NCBI RefSeq assembly: GCF_041146795.1
Contig: NC_135180.1
Location: 40,112,794-40,176,793 of the forward strand
DNA from: Maylandia zebra
Lineage: Eukaryota; Chordata; Actinopteri; Cichliformes; Cichlidae
Reading direction: 5' to 3'
DNA length: 64,000 nucleotides
The notes below the pieces were generated by a model, which saw nothing but the letters and a program-made list of their open reading frames with translations, was not told the DNA's origin and searched no databases. Position numbers and translations under genes: made by a program. Numbering within the stretch: the first letter of the stretch is position 1; every line of letters begins with the position of its first letter. Positions 54,801-64,000 of the stretch are shown one piece after another.

Positions 54801-56219
54801 GAGATACTCTGAGATGGGCGATGTTGTGACTCTAAAGCAGAAATACAGAGCGAGCTGAGGAGTGAAGCAGCTGTGAAGCCTCAGCTCAGAGAGAGGAGGA
54901 GCCTGGACAGGTATGGACAGGTACTGCTCACAGACCCGCCTATGAAGCATTTGTTGTGCTGATACAATCCTGCAAGGCTCAGGATCCGCGGAGCAGTCTT
55001 CCCCCTCATCCAACATCAGCCTGGTCAAGCATCGCACCTGGGCGGCACTCACTCAATTCATGGCACACACGCGAAACACTCGTGTTTGTTTGTTTCCGGT
55101 CTCGTGCTTCCCGAGTATGTCCAGGGAGATGACGAAACCCAATCAAACACGTTAAACTGTGACGTCATTGCAGGCTACGTACAGCGAATATCGGTTTGGG
55201 TGCAATTTAGTGTGAATGAAAGGAGCACGCGCAGCATCAGCATGGCGGGCTTCGATCAGCTGATCGATAATCAATGCTGTTTGTTCTGTACGTTTGTTTT
55301 GCTCGGCACGCCGGCCCGGGCAGGCGGAGCCGCCTCTGTGTCCTCCTGGCTCGTTATCTAATCGAGTCGAACAAAATAAAGCCAGCCAGGTGTGTGGTCA
55401 CCTTTGGGCCCAGTCTCTGACTTCAGCCCCCCCCCCCGCGGGTGGTCAGCCTCCCCTCGCCCCGGTGACCCCGCACGCCTCCTCCGCAGTGTTTACAGGC
55501 TGTCGGGGGCAGAGCTAACATGCTAACAAACAATCTGGCAGGTGAAGCGGCACGAGCCGTCACCTCTGAGATCAGGTGACAACCTCTCAGCCTCCCCGCA
55601 GTGAGAGCCGTTAACCGCAGCTTTAAACGCGGCGGCAGCACCCAGGTAACCGCGCTAACCTTGCTAACATGCTAAGAGCAGCTTACCGGGCTCAGACCCG
55701 AACCGTCCGGTACAAAAACGCCTCTGCCGGCGGGCTCGGTCCCCGGATTCACTGTGACTGCCTGTCTGCGCCGGTACTCTCCGCTCGGAGAGCCCGGTAA
55801 AGGCAGCGGAACCCCGACACGGTGCCGATTTCTGAGTTCGATGTTTGTCACAACACCGGCCTGACGGTGTCCCAGCCTACCCGCAGCCTCAAACCCGACT
55901 TCCCCAAAGCACTCCGGACTAAGCCACCGCCCACGGCCCGCTATACACGGCCCGCCGCCGGGCCGGGTCCCGGTGCGGTTCACTCACCGGCCCTGGTGGT
56001 GTCGGTCAGGTCGTGGTTGGCGGCGCACCGGGGGAACTCCTTCAGCTTCCTGCCGCTCAGGTTCAAGCTCCCGGTGGCCGCGGCTTCGTCCAGCGCTCGG
56101 TCCAGAGAACGGTTCCAGGGCGCCGGGCCCAGTCCGTTACTATTCCCGGTGCCGCCGCCCCCGATGGTGAAGCTGAGTCCGGCGCTGTCCGCAGAGCCCA
56201 ACAACACCGAGGCCGCCAT
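41796..56219 (-). CDS. lrch3: lrch3, leucine-rich repeat and calponin-homology protein, complete
   Basis: LRCH proteins combine N-terminal leucine-rich repeats with a C-terminal single CH domain and act as cytoskeleton-linked scaffolds (LRCH3 has been tied to DOCK-family and septin biology). Exons on the minus strand: 56219-55988, 54247-54103, 53635-53509, 53424-53319, 52157-52021, 51945-51836, 51714-51621, 51269-51164, 50817-50675, 50453-50398, 50306-50261, 49851-49738, 49649-49605, 48487-48434, 45486-45456, 45371-45258, 45172-45081, 45007-44870, 44801-44724, then 41957-41796 or alternatively 44277-44080. All junctions are GT-AG and in frame: 709 codons with the CH-type end, 721 with the membrane-type end. 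PESFLFR, HTDDSAL, ALDSGFNSVDSGDKRW and GAALTDGVVLCHLANHVRPR match LRCH3 rather than generic LRR proteins. Diagnostic peptides, order and domain content make the assignment firm. Confidence 0.93.
42820..44079 (-). other. lrch3: Candidate 3' UTR of the membrane-tail isoform
   Basis: The segment follows terminal exon B and ends near a minus-strand AATAAA (42840-42845). It includes a run of about 20 G on the plus strand (43502-43520). No other gene was recognised; the overlapping short frames have no domain. Confidence 0.4.
44080..44277 (-). CDS. lrch3: lrch3 terminal exon B: membrane-tail alternative
   Basis: An acceptor (CACTCAG) at 44278-44284 and an open frame to TGA at 44080-44082 give DHLCSVGDVLEGKGGGVYAT, a block parallel to exon A. 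It is followed by a strongly hydrophobic stretch LAGFALFYLSVMSVLCAIYV and the end HLAPHV. It is in phase with exon 19, so the two terminal exons are interchangeable. A minus-strand AATAAA at 42840-42845 could end this transcript. A membrane-anchored end is known for the paralogue LRCH4. This use here is inferred from sequence. Confidence 0.75.
   Translation of the reverse strand, partial: DHLCSVGDVLEGKGGGVYATVEVLLSMAPPLVSLSPQVQLAGFALFYLSVMSVLCAIYVHLAPHV
44724..45486 (-). CDS. lrch3: lrch3 exons 15-19: PESFLFR linker and most of the CH domain
   Basis: A 31-base exon (GEDRAALSPT) precedes the exon with NVRPESFLFRLAQREEKRK, then a Pro/Ala linker ending EVVEQLRK. The next two exons form the core of the calponin-homology domain: NIEARLKVSLPSDLGAALTD, GVVLCHLANHVRPRSVPSIH and LTMAKCRRNVENFLEACRRI, ending GVPQ. 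The last CH helix is supplied by one of two alternative terminal exons. Confidence 0.92.
45936..46461. mobile_element. MITE with long inverted ends in lrch3 intron 14
   Basis: Ends aggctatgtccacacgta (45936) and tacgtgtggacgtagcct (46461) are inverted with two mismatches. Similarity continues inward (cgggtatttttgaaaa / ttttcaaaaatacccg). The body consists of nested copies of a cgttttc/gaaaacg word. It has no coding capacity. I found no clear target duplication. Confidence 0.75.
47036..47104 (-). CDS. Candidate extra lrch3 exon, 69 bases, phase 0
   Basis: Between exons 14 and 15 (both phase 0) lies an open 23-codon segment with a cag acceptor and CAG/GTGACA donor. It encodes VFEIDFDTNTIKRRPGSHRQ preceded by CVL. 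It would insert in frame. I know no mammalian counterpart. Its last 15 bases resemble the end of exon 11 (GGCTCACACGGACAG). Splicing evidence is lacking. Confidence 0.35.
48434..51269 (-). CDS. lrch3: lrch3 exons 8-14: disordered middle region
   Basis: Exons 8-9 carry ELPQRVADISRDQRQR, LEQIDFIDSCAGEEEEEE and SLSSQFMAYIERRITRE, which match the LRCH3 middle. Exon 10 (GSPVKSGSSRMEDPRRHS) and the 46-base exon 11 (GGVDSAAAASGSHGQ) follow. Exon 12 has RMRREAQLAAMRYDEERQKN, the conserved charged helix. Exon 13 (15 codons) and exon 14 (YPSRRSTHTDDSALFM) complete the block. Exons 10 and 11 with the SINE beyond them also exist as an inverted copy at 33248-33805. Exon 11 may be lineage-specific, since I know no clear human counterpart. 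Confidence 0.87.
49160..49604. repeat. CA-rich minisatellite in lrch3 intron 13
   Basis: About 440 bases of (CACACAGACT)n, (CACGCT)n and (CA)n variants lie directly against the exon 13 donor (exon 13 ends at 49605). The long His/Thr-rich plus-strand frame across it is an artefact. Confidence 0.92.
49907..50246 (-). repeat. tRNA-derived SINE in lrch3 intron 11
   Basis: The element is in the sense of lrch3. On the minus strand it reads gtggctgtagctcaggtggc, B-box ggttcgatccc, ttgggcaagatactaacccc, and a tail tagcgctatataaatgcaggcca. It starts about 14 bases beyond the exon 11 donor, so almost no original intron separates the exon from the SINE. It is copied with the exons at 33466-33805. Confidence 0.85.
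51621..56219 (-). CDS. lrch3: lrch3 exons 1-7: N terminus, leucine-rich repeats and GALDSGFNSVDSG block
   Basis: Exon 1 starts MAASVLLGS, is Gly-rich, then has NRSLDRALDEAAATGSLNLS and NHDLTDTTRA, the family N-terminal signature. Exons 2-5 encode LRRs with the LxxLxLxxN pattern (SLESLNLYQNCLRSLPDGLL, LKVLIACNNKLVSLPEELGQ, RDLNIRRNHLVRLPP, PLVRLDFSCNKVTSIPVCYR). Exon 6 gives IKGKVHIFKYLNLEA. Exon 7 gives YGALDSGFNSVDSGDKRW, a near-invariant LRCH block. Intron 2 begins, on the coding strand, just past a TG-rich stretch, and the exon 2 acceptor abuts a 13-copy minisatellite. Confidence 0.93.
51770..51826. repeat. TG microsatellite
   Basis: About 27 TG units lie just downstream of the exon 6 donor of lrch3 on the minus strand (exon ends at 51836). 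Confidence 0.93.
52158..53318. other. lrch3 intron 4, no gene seen
   Basis: No exon is supported. A block near 52250-52320 (ggtggagcctatcccagct...) resembles a dispersed fish repeat. Small minus-strand frames here show no family resemblance. Confidence 0.35.
54261..54675. repeat. Minisatellite, 13 copies, abutting lrch3 exon 2
   Basis: The core ggtacaggttaacccgagat followed by cac occurs 13 times, separated by (GC)ACACAC spacers of 7-16 bases. On the minus strand it lies immediately upstream of the exon 2 acceptor (exon starts at 54247), leaving only about 13 bases of CA/GT sequence between. Confidence 0.93.
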
Positions 56220-56320
56220 TACACGCTCCGGCTGTTAGCTCGGTGCTAACGGCTAACTCCCACCCTAAAGTCCAGGCCGGAGCATGCGCATTGCGGCGCT
56301 GGACAACAAGACGAAGCGAG
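55480..56320 (-). promoter_or_regulatory. lrch3: lrch3 CpG-rich 5' region
   Basis: Dense CpG and high GC content surround exon 1 and the sequence upstream of the ATG at 56219. A gcatgcgca word at 56283-56291, resembling half of an NRF1 site, lies 65-72 bases upstream of the ATG. No TATA box is seen. The cap site is not determined. Confidence 0.5.
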
Positions 56321-56490
56321 CAATGCTGTAGTATTACTGCAGTACTACTACTTTATTACTGCTATAGTGCAGCTGCAATACTACTGTAGTATTATTAGTA
56401 CTGCTGTAATATTGGCATCACTATACCACTATAATTTAGTACTATTGTAATACTACTAGTCAAACTGCAATACTACAGTACTATTAGATA
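56320..56490. repeat. Degenerate TACTAGTACTGTAGTA repeat
   Basis: Tandem-like words of tactactgtagtattac, of the same kind as at 21430-22240. Interrupted at about 56495 by a LINE fragment and hAT element, and continuing in kind at 58395-58840. Confidence 0.6.
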
Positions 56491-56494
56491 AGAT

Positions 56495-57165
56495 ATATAA
56501 CTCTTTGTTGTCATTGCACAGTTATAGAGTACAATAGTTCAATGAAGTTGGAAAACTGTCCTACGTCGGCACTACATGTAACACGACACGATACAACACA
56601 GTATATTAACTTAGTAATAAAAATGAATAACTGTATGTGTATTTCACACTGTTATTATTGCACATTAGTCATTATTGCACCTTGTTATAAATATAAATAT
56701 TATTATTGTTATTGTTTTTACCCCCCCCAAAAAAAAAAAAAAAGTCCAGGGAGGTATCCAGTCAGGTCAGCTGTTAGCATTGATCAGGGCTGTTGCCCTG
56801 TTGTAACAGCTGTCCTTGAGTCTGTTTGTTCGGGACCTCAGCAGCCTGAACCTCCTGCCAGACGGCAGCAGCTTAAACACCCGGTGTCCTGGGTGTGTGC
56901 AGTCCCGGAGGATGCTGAGTGCTGTACAGGTCCTTCAGGGAGGGAAGAGGATGTCCAATGATTTTTGGGCCATATTGATGACCCTCTGGAGTGCCTTTCT
57001 GTGTGCTGTGGTGCAGCTGGAGAACCACACACAGGTGCAGTACGTCAGCACACTTTCAATGCACCAGCGGTAGAAGACGGTCAGCAGCTCCTTCAGGTCC
57101 ATTTTTCTGAGGATTCTCAGAAAGTGGAGGCGCTGTTGGGCCTTCTTTAAACCCGCTGTGGTGTT
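56495..57165 (-). mobile_element. LINE 3' fragment
   Basis: Read on the minus strand from 57160: AQQRLHFLRILRKMDLKELL, VFYRWCIESVLTYCTCVWF, ALQRVINMAQKIIG and LLPSGRRFRLLRSRTNRLKD. These are the post-RT blocks of fish L2/Rex/Babar-type LINEs. A T-rich tail (plus-strand orientation) leads to TAAGAT words near 56495. It is 5' truncated and frameshifted. Confidence 0.8.
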
Positions 57166-57413
57166 TGAGCTCCATATACTAGTAGTGTAACACTACAATT
57201 GAGTGAGGAGACTCATTACTGGAATATTTCTAACATTTTGAGTTATTTTCCAGTGTTAGAAAATCAGCACTGCTCAGTGTTAGCCATTGTTGATCTTCAA
57301 AACTGACTAGGTTACTTTTAAACATATAACATAGTGTTGTATTTAACACTCAGAGGAGTGGACCCATATAGACACTCTCTAGTGTTAATTTAACACTGGA
57401 GATTTTGCTGTGT
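57166..57413. repeat. Short MITE-like segment
   Basis: The end block 'tagtgttaatttaacactggagattttgctgtgt' near 57380-57413 matches the style of common fish non-autonomous elements. An internal cagtgttagaaaatcagcac and other aacact/agtgtt words recur. Ends could not be fixed. Confidence 0.4.
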
Positions 57414-58394
57414 AGAGATGGGCAGTAACGTGTTACTGTAATCTGATTACTTTTTCAAGTAATGAGTAAAGTAAGGGATTACTATTGCAAAAACGGTAAT
57501 TAGATTACTGTTACTTTCCCGTAGGAACGCTGCGTTACTGCGTTACTAAAACCATGATTTTTTTGTGAGAATGTCTCATGACAGTGACATAAGCGAGTGC
57601 CACGTTCGTGACAACAGCTGTGTGCAGATCAACAATGGATCATATATCAAGTGCAGAGAGAGTATGAGCGTGCAGCGTTTAAAGCGTGGAAGTACTGACC
57701 TTACTTTGAGTTTGATTCCATAAAAAGTGACAAAAACATTAGTGTCCGCTGTGCGTGGGAAGAAAACTTCTTTTTACAGCGAAAAAACCCCTAAACTTCT
57801 GAGCAAGCACCGAGTAGCTGCCAAGGAAATTCACAGACAACCTTGTGGATTCTTCCACTGACCGCGGCACACCTGCACCAGGGCAAACCTCCGCCTGCCC
57901 CAGTCCTGCTTTACAGGTGAAAATAGAGCAACAGGACCGCTGAGTCTCTGACTTTATTTATTTTCTGCTGTGTTTTACTTGCATCTATTTGAAAGACTGA
58001 GTGTAAACACAAAAAATATTTTATTTTATGAGCTGGAATGTGCAGAAAATAGGTTTAAATGTTAAACTAATTTCTTCCAGTCAGAGAATGTTGCATATAA
58101 TTAAATGTTTGCTTGATGCATAAAGTTAAAAGATTAAAACTAATAAAACAAGTTTTAAAAAGAGATTTTTCCATTTGATTACATTTTGTATGATGGATTG
58201 TCGAAAAGTAGAATTGGGCTGAAAGATCTATCGCTTTATCACCTATTCAGGTTGTAAATCATGTTTTTAAAAAGTAACTAAGTAATTAATTACTTTGAAA
58301 ATAAGTCATCAGTAAAGAAACGGGATTACTTTTTTGGGGAAGTAATTAGTAATTAGTTACTGATTACTTTTTTCAAGTAACTTGACCAACACTG
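57414..58394. mobile_element. hAT-like non-autonomous element
   Basis: Left end agagatgggcagtaacg and right end caagtaacttgaccaacactg have inverted 'cagt..aac' sub-terminal repeats: ctgattactttttcaagtaa on the left and its partner ttgattactttttt-type words on the right. It is 981 bases with no transposase frame. It sits in the lrch3-abcf3 intergenic region. Confidence 0.6.
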
Positions 58395-58840
58395 CTCACT
58401 ACCACTGTAATACTTAATACTACTGTTACATTACTGTAGTACTACCACAGAGACACTGGAACAGAGAGCCTGGCGAGCAGTCACGATGCTGCTGAAATAC
58501 TCCAATACTCTTTTAAGATTACTGCCCATCGTACTGTGTTCTGATTTTTTGCAGGCGATCACTGACAGGTATTTGTATATGTGTACAGCAATACTACAGT
58601 TGTTATTATAATATTACTTTTGTAATGCTCTTACTGCTTCTAATGCTGTAATACTACAACAGATACAGCCCAGTGCTTTGTACAATACTGCTACTGATAC
58701 CACAGTACTATAACTATTTAATGCAATAATACTATTAACAATGTAATACAGTGCTTATAATAGTATAATACTGCTGGCACGCTACCATACTACTGCTAAT
58801 ACAGCAGTAATACTTGTCGTACTACTGTAATTCCCAGCTT
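58395..58840. repeat. Degenerate ACTGTAATACTACT repeat
   Basis: Same word family as at 56320-56490. The two pieces were probably one tract before the LINE and hAT insertions (inference). Confidence 0.55.
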
Positions 58841-59352
58841 TGTTGCGGTGAGCAGATCTCTGTACTCACTCATGTCGTTTTTATTATAATTTAATAAACA
58901 GGAGGAGGAGGTGCTCAGTGAGCAGCATGGACATGAGTCCATCACAGGGATAGCTCAGAGTCACAGAGGCTGAGCAGGTTTGAGCATGTGCAGAGGATGG
59001 CGGCTGAAGATGGAGCTGCCAGGCGGGCGGAGGAGAGGAAGATCTGAGAGGAGGCTCATGATGCAGTGAAGAAGAAGAGGAGGAGTCGCCGCCCTGCTGG
59101 CCAGCAGAGAGAATGCAGGTTTACGCTTGAGGGTTTTTTATTGTTTAGTTTATTTTATTTAAAATGACGTAACATCCTGGAAAAGTCAGGAATTCAGACA
59201 ATAACAGGATTTTTTTTTCTTAAAAAAAAAAAGAAAAGCAGGGGCTCCTTCACCGCTGACGTCAACCGCTCCACAAACGTCATCTCCCAGAGTTCACAGC
59301 GCTGTCGCATACCGGCACATGCGCGTCCAGGCGGTGTTCGGGGTCGGCTATC
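58841..59352 (+). promoter_or_regulatory. abcf3: abcf3 upstream region with CRE-like site
   Basis: tgacgtca, a perfect cAMP-response-element palindrome, lies at 59257-59264, about 90 bases upstream of the abcf3 ATG. A second half-site acgtca lies at 59277-59282, and a cacatgcgcgtcc word near 59316 resembles an NRF1-type element. No TATA box is evident. These are sequence matches only; binding is not shown. Confidence 0.45.
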
Positions 59353-60251
59353 ATGGCGACGTACGTGGACATCCTGAAGAGCGAGTTTCCTGAGATCGAC
59401 GCGGAGCTGTTCGACTACATCACAGGTGAGAGGCCGGGCACCGGGCCGCTGTCCGGGGGGAGCGAGCCGCTGTCCGCCGGCCCGGAGCCGACGGGGGTTA
59501 GCCTGACAGCGGCTGCTCTTTAGCCAATGAGCTAACGAGCTAACCGGGTTGACAGCACTCAGAGCAGGGACACCGGCTAGCACGGCATAACCCGGCACGC
59601 CTGGACCTGAACCTGGGTTAGCACGGCCTGAGAGATCCACAGGTAGCGGAAACACGGAAGCAGCATTAGAGGAAGCAGAAACCCTGAGACTCAATTATTG
59701 ATCCTGTGATTGATCCAGCCCAGAGGCAGCTGGTGGGGGCTCTGACATTAGGAGGGTTTCCACCAGCTTCTTCCTCGTGGTGTGTGAACGGGAGCAGACA
59801 CGCAGCCTGGAGCTGCTGGTCCTCCTGCTGAGGTGTGTTTGTGTTTCAGGGGTTCTGGATGGCGGCGGGGCGGATTTCGAGGACAGCGAGGAGGTTTACG
59901 AAGCGGTTGGCGGCGTGCTGCAGGAGGTGTCAGCTGACAGTAAAAACGAAGATGACATCCGAGACATCTGTCTGCAGATGTTCAACACGCTGAAACTGTG
60001 AGGACTGGGTGGGCGGGGTCTGGGCCGTCGGGAGAGGTGGCGTGCTAATGTGAAGGTGTGTGTGTCTTTGTGTCTTTCAGAAACCACCACCGCGGCGCTC
60101 AGAGGCAGGTGCTGCTGGACGCTCCCGTGCAGCTCTCCCAGATCTCTGCAGACAGCGGTAAGGTCAACACGCCGAGGAGCACGCACACACACACAGGCTG
60201 TAAGAGTGCAGAAACCAAACACACTCCTAACACGCACCTAACCAGAACACA

Positions 60252-60289
<38 letters not shown>

Positions 60290-63200
60290 GTGTGCGCTAC
60301 CAATCAAAAGTTTGGACACCTTCTCATTCGATGGTTTTTCGGAGTAATGTAGCAAAGAACAACTCTAAATATGTTTATATTTTAGCTTCCTCCCTTTGCT
60401 TTGTTGACAGCGCTGCAAACCCTCGGCCTTCTCTCAGTGAGCTTCATGATGTAGTCACCTGACATGGTTTCACCTCACAGGTGTGCCTGTCAGGGTTCAT
60501 TTGACAGGTTGGTGCACAGCTGACAGCCTGTTTGACAACTGCTGGAATTTATCTTATGGCAAGAACCAATCAGCTGAGAGAAACAACAGTCCATCATTAC
60601 TTTAAGAACTGAAGGTCAGTCAGTCCAGAAAACTGCTGAAACGCTGAATGTGTCCCCAAGTGCAGTCACAGAAACCATCCAGCACTGGGATCAAACTGGC
60701 TCACACGAGGACGCCCCAGGACAGGAAGACCAGGAGTCCCCTCTGCTGCTGAGGAAACATTCATCCGAGTCACCAGCCTCAGGAATCACAAGTTAACAGC
60801 AGCTCAGATCAGAGCCCAGATAGATGCCTCACAGAGCTCCAGCAGCAGACACATCTCTGCATGTTCAGAGGAGACTGTGTGAATCAGGCCTTTGTGTCAA
60901 ATAGCTGCTGAGAAATCACGACTAAGGAAAAGCTACAAGAGAAGAGATTTGTTTGGGCCAAGAAACACAAGGAGTGGACGTTAGACCATCTGTGCTTTGG
61001 TCTGATGAGTCCACATCTGAGATCTTTGGCTCCACCAGTTCATGTCTTGTGAACTGATGGTCTCTACATGCATGGTTCCCACTGTGAAGCATGGGGGAGG
61101 AGGTGTGATGGTGTGAGGGGGCTTTGATGGTGACACTGTTGGGGATTTATTCCAAACTGAAGGCGCACTGACCCAGCATGGCTACAACAGCATCCTGCAG
61201 CAACATGCCATCATTTATTCTTCAACGGCACAATGAGCACAAACACAGCTCCAGGCTGTGTGAGGGCTCTGTGACCAAGGAGAGTGATGGAGTGGTGCGC
61301 CAGACACAGGCACCTAAACCCAGTGGAGATGGTTTGGGATGAGATGGAGCGCAGAGTGAAGGCAAAAGGGCCAACAGGTGCTCAGCATGTCTGGGAACTC
61401 TGTTGGAAACCATTTCAGGAGACGACCTCACGAAGCTCATGGAGAGAATAGAAATATAAAGCAAAGGGGGGCAATTCTGAAGAATGTAAAACTAGGGCTG
61501 AGTATCGTCACTGTGTCAGTTTTGACTCAGACAGTCAGAAATATTCTAATTCTGATCATTTATCAGCACACATCCATGTTTCATATCTGTGTATAAACCA
61601 AAGCTGACACTGAGACTTCATCAGAGGTGTGAGCATCACAGCAGGTGTAACTGAGGATCCAACAGAGAAACATGAAGCAGGTTTTCCTGTTCTGGCTTTT
61701 TATAGCAGAAAACCTTAAAAATATTCTGCAGTCGATCAAAAACTGAAGCAAACCATGAATCAACATGTGAACATGACCTGATGAGGTTTGATTACAGACA
61801 CAGCTGAGCAGTCATTTGTTTCCATTCGTTCAGTTTGAACAGCAGAGACGAGGCTTTGCTGTCAGAGGCCGACAGCACTGAACACAGCAGCAGACTGGTG
61901 GCTAATAAACAGAGAATAATGCAGGAAGCAGAGATTTGATGGTAAACTGGTCTCTGAGTGCTGAGAGAGAGAGAGCTGTGCAGGAAGTACAGCAGCCAAA
62001 GTCAGAGGGAGCTCATGAGCATGGTTATCAAACGTGAAGCGCAGTTTGATCTTCTTTTGCCGCTGGTTCAGTCAGTGTTGGTCAGAGTGACGAAACCTGC
62101 AGCTTCAGGATCTGTGAGCCGTCGACTCTCAGCAGACGAGCTGCTGGAACAGTTCATGCTGGGTCTGACAGAAAGGTCACACTTGGACCTCTGACCCCTG
62201 TCCACCTTTGAAAGCAGCAACATCGGGCACGTGAGCATCAGATCTGGACCAGGGAGCATGCAAGAAGCTGGGCAGGTCTGATGAATCACGTTTTGACTCG
62301 GTCAGTTTAATGTCACGTGTGTGCCCACTACACCTGCTGTCTGCGAAGACAAACGCCATTAATATTATTACTTATTGATGTCATGTCATGTATTGATCTG
62401 CCCGTTTCCTTCTCCTCAGTTTCTGCAGCCAAAGACGCTGAGGGCATCTGGATGATGAGACGTGCTCAGAACACGGTATGTACCGGAAACCTGGGAGACT
62501 CGTTCGTGGTGACGTTAGCCTGGCTGCGCGGGACAAAGATTACAGCCTCTGACTAAAAAGTCAAAAAAGCCGTGATGGACGATCATCAATAAGCCTTCGA
62601 TTCAATCAGCAGATGATTGATTTAGCACTAGCTTTAGCCTGCACGTGTCCGGGTTTGGTCACCAGCATTTGTGTATCGACACGTTAGTCTGCCAGTCAAA
62701 CGAGATGGATGGAAACGTTCAGCACAGACGAGAGCCAATCAGAACTGAGTTGTGTAGAAAGGTGTGACGAATGTGGAAGTGGTCCAATCAGAAGCGACCT
62801 TCCTGCGCAGTCAGGTTCGATCTGCCCAGGAAACAGTTCAGCTAGCTTCCTGTTTCTCACAAAACGCGACAAAAAGGAGCAGCGACACATTTCACAGTGG
62901 ATGTGATGAAAACACGGCCACTCAGGGGCAACGCGACAAACTGGAACGTCCTGATGCTGCTTCGACTAAAACCAGAAGAAAGTAGACGCCTAAATTACGA
63001 CCAAAGCTAAATGAACACATGACAGATGTGAAAACCACATGAGCTCCTCAGACTGTCGGCAGAGTCACGAGGAGGCGAGCTGAAGGCGGGGTTGGGTCTC
63101 ATCGGTCACACTGCGAGTCTGAACGCTCCGCATTAAATGCAGCGTGGCGTTCTGGCCCGCTGCTCTCGGCGGGACCTGTCTCTCAGGTTACGGCAGGTGT

Positions 63201-64000
63201 TACTGAGCGCTCCTCTGCTTTCTGTCTTCAGACGGTCGACGCCAAGAAGCTGGAGAAAGCCGAGGCGAAGCTGAAAGCCAAACACGAGCGCAGGAGCGAG
63301 AAGGACTCGCAGAAGGCCTCCAGCCCACTGTGAGTCCACCGTCCACCTGTCATCACCTGCACACACCTGTGCCCCTCTCACCTGTCCTCCTGTTTCCTCA
63401 GAGTCCTGGAGGAGGCGTCGGCCAGTCAGGCCAGCAGTAAGAAGGACAGCCGAGTCGACCAATCGGGGAAGAACCGCAGCTACGACATCCGCATCGAGAA
63501 CTTTGACGTATCCTTCGGAGAGAGGTGAGCGCTCGGAAAACACCAGCGGGGGCGCAGCGGGGTGGGACGGCTCGTTTTCTCACACTGCCGTTTGTGTCTC
63601 AGATGTCTGCTGCAGGGGGCGGAGCTGAGCCTGGCGTCGGGCCGGCGGTACGGCCTGATCGGCCGCAACGGCCTGGGGAAAACGACGCTGCTGAAGATGC
63701 TGGCAAGTCGCAGTCTCCGTGTCCCGGCTCACATTTCCATCCTGCACGTGGAGCAGGAAGTGGCAGGGGACGAAACGTCGGCGCTGCAGAGCGTCCTGGA
63801 GAGCGACACGGTGCGGGAGGACCTGCTGGGCGAGGAGAGGAGGCTGAATGCTCGCATCGCCAATGGAACGTAAGAAAAACGCTCTGAGGCGTGACTCGCA
63901 GAACATCTCTCACATTTAATTCAGCTAATGAGAGTGCAGCAGGCGGCGTGTTTGTCCAATCAGCTGCAGCTGTCTCTGATGCGTGTTGTTTCAGTGCCGA
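59353..64000 (+). CDS. abcf3: abcf3, ABCF ATPase, 5' part (continues beyond window)
   Basis: ABCF3 is a soluble twin-ABC ATPase without transmembrane domains, related to yeast Gcn20 and associated with ribosomes and translation control. Exons: 59353-59425, 59850-59997, 60081-60157, 62420-62475, 63232-63329, 63402-63524, 63603-63869, 63995-64000 (cut by window end). All junctions are GT-AG and in frame. The N terminus MATYVDILKSEFPEIDAELF matches the ABCF3 start; then come QVLLDAPVQLSQI, KKLEKAEAKLKAKHERRSEK and YDIRIENFDVSFGER. Walker A is GRNGLGKTT in exon 7, followed by ISILHVEQEVAGDETSALQS. About 280 residues are present. The rest of ABC1, the linker and ABC2 lie outside. Confidence 0.95.
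60250..60297. repeat. TG microsatellite
   Basis: (TG)n tract of about 20 units with one GC interruption, in abcf3 intron 3, directly before a Tc1-like end. Confidence 0.85.
60298..61510. mobile_element. Degenerate Tc1-like transposon in abcf3 intron 3
   Basis: Left end 'ccaatcaaaagtttggacacc' at 60299 is typical of a fish Tc1-type inverted end. In the plus sense the body resembles a transposase gene with frameshifts. Pieces around 60900-61200 read like the Tc1 catalytic middle (a WSDES-like block near 61000, a GGGGVMVW-like block near 61090). It has many stops and is dead. The right end is decayed. Confidence 0.6.
61511..62419. other. Rest of abcf3 intron 3, no gene seen
   Basis: Ordinary intron. 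The frame at 61958-62194 has no family match that I can name. Confidence 0.4.

Overview
The window is a piece of a ray-finned fish nuclear genome, probably a spiny-rayed (percomorph) teleost. The evidence is intron-rich genes with short GT-AG introns, dense Tc1-like and hAT-like DNA elements, LINE remnants with fish-type tails, tRNA-derived SINEs and long CA/TG microsatellites. A cichlid-like source would fit, but the species cannot be fixed from sequence alone. No bacterial features (operons, CRISPR) are present.

Four protein genes are supported exon by exon. (1) abcc5, minus strand, complete: 29 coding exons from 21323 down to 2357, 1389 codons plus stop. It is an ABCC-type exporter with two transmembrane domains and two nucleotide-binding domains. 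(2) rpl35a, minus strand, complete: 110 codons from 30718 to 27188, with a 5' leader exon near 31591-31640 that begins in a TOP-like pyrimidine tract. (3) lrch3, minus strand, complete: ATG at 56219, leucine-rich repeats, disordered middle and C-terminal calponin-homology domain. It has two alternative last exons, one completing the CH domain (41796-41957) and one ending in a hydrophobic membrane tail (44080-44277). (4) abcf3, plus strand, 5' part only: exons 1-7 and the first bases of exon 8, from 59353 to the window end, including the first Walker A motif. lrch3 and abcf3 are divergently arranged about 3 kb apart, and abcc5, rpl35a and lrch3 all run leftward.

The space between exons is mostly repeats. 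The 8.5-kb abcc5 intron 22 (4416-12893) holds a hAT end, a retroviral LTR remnant with a proline-tRNA primer-binding site, two Tc1-like pieces and LINE pieces. A minisatellite fills nearly all of abcc5 intron 16 (14402-16345). Between abcc5 and rpl35a lie a Tc1 element with an intact 340-codon transposase and long terminal repeats, and two hAT-type elements with near-perfect 8-bp target duplications. Between rpl35a and lrch3 lie LINE tails, a 1.46-kb segment bounded by perfect 16-bp inverted repeats, and an L2-like LINE split by a younger insertion with a 15-bp target duplication.

The most unusual observation is an inverted, near-identical copy of part of lrch3 at 33248-33805. It carries two lrch3 exons, the intron between them and the SINE just downstream, and it stops at the SINE 3' end. 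This looks like a SINE-tail-driven retrocopy of unspliced lrch3 pre-mRNA (inference). The four genes have unrelated housekeeping or membrane roles (export, translation, cytoskeletal scaffolding, ribosome-associated ABCF ATPase) and show no sign of a joint pathway.
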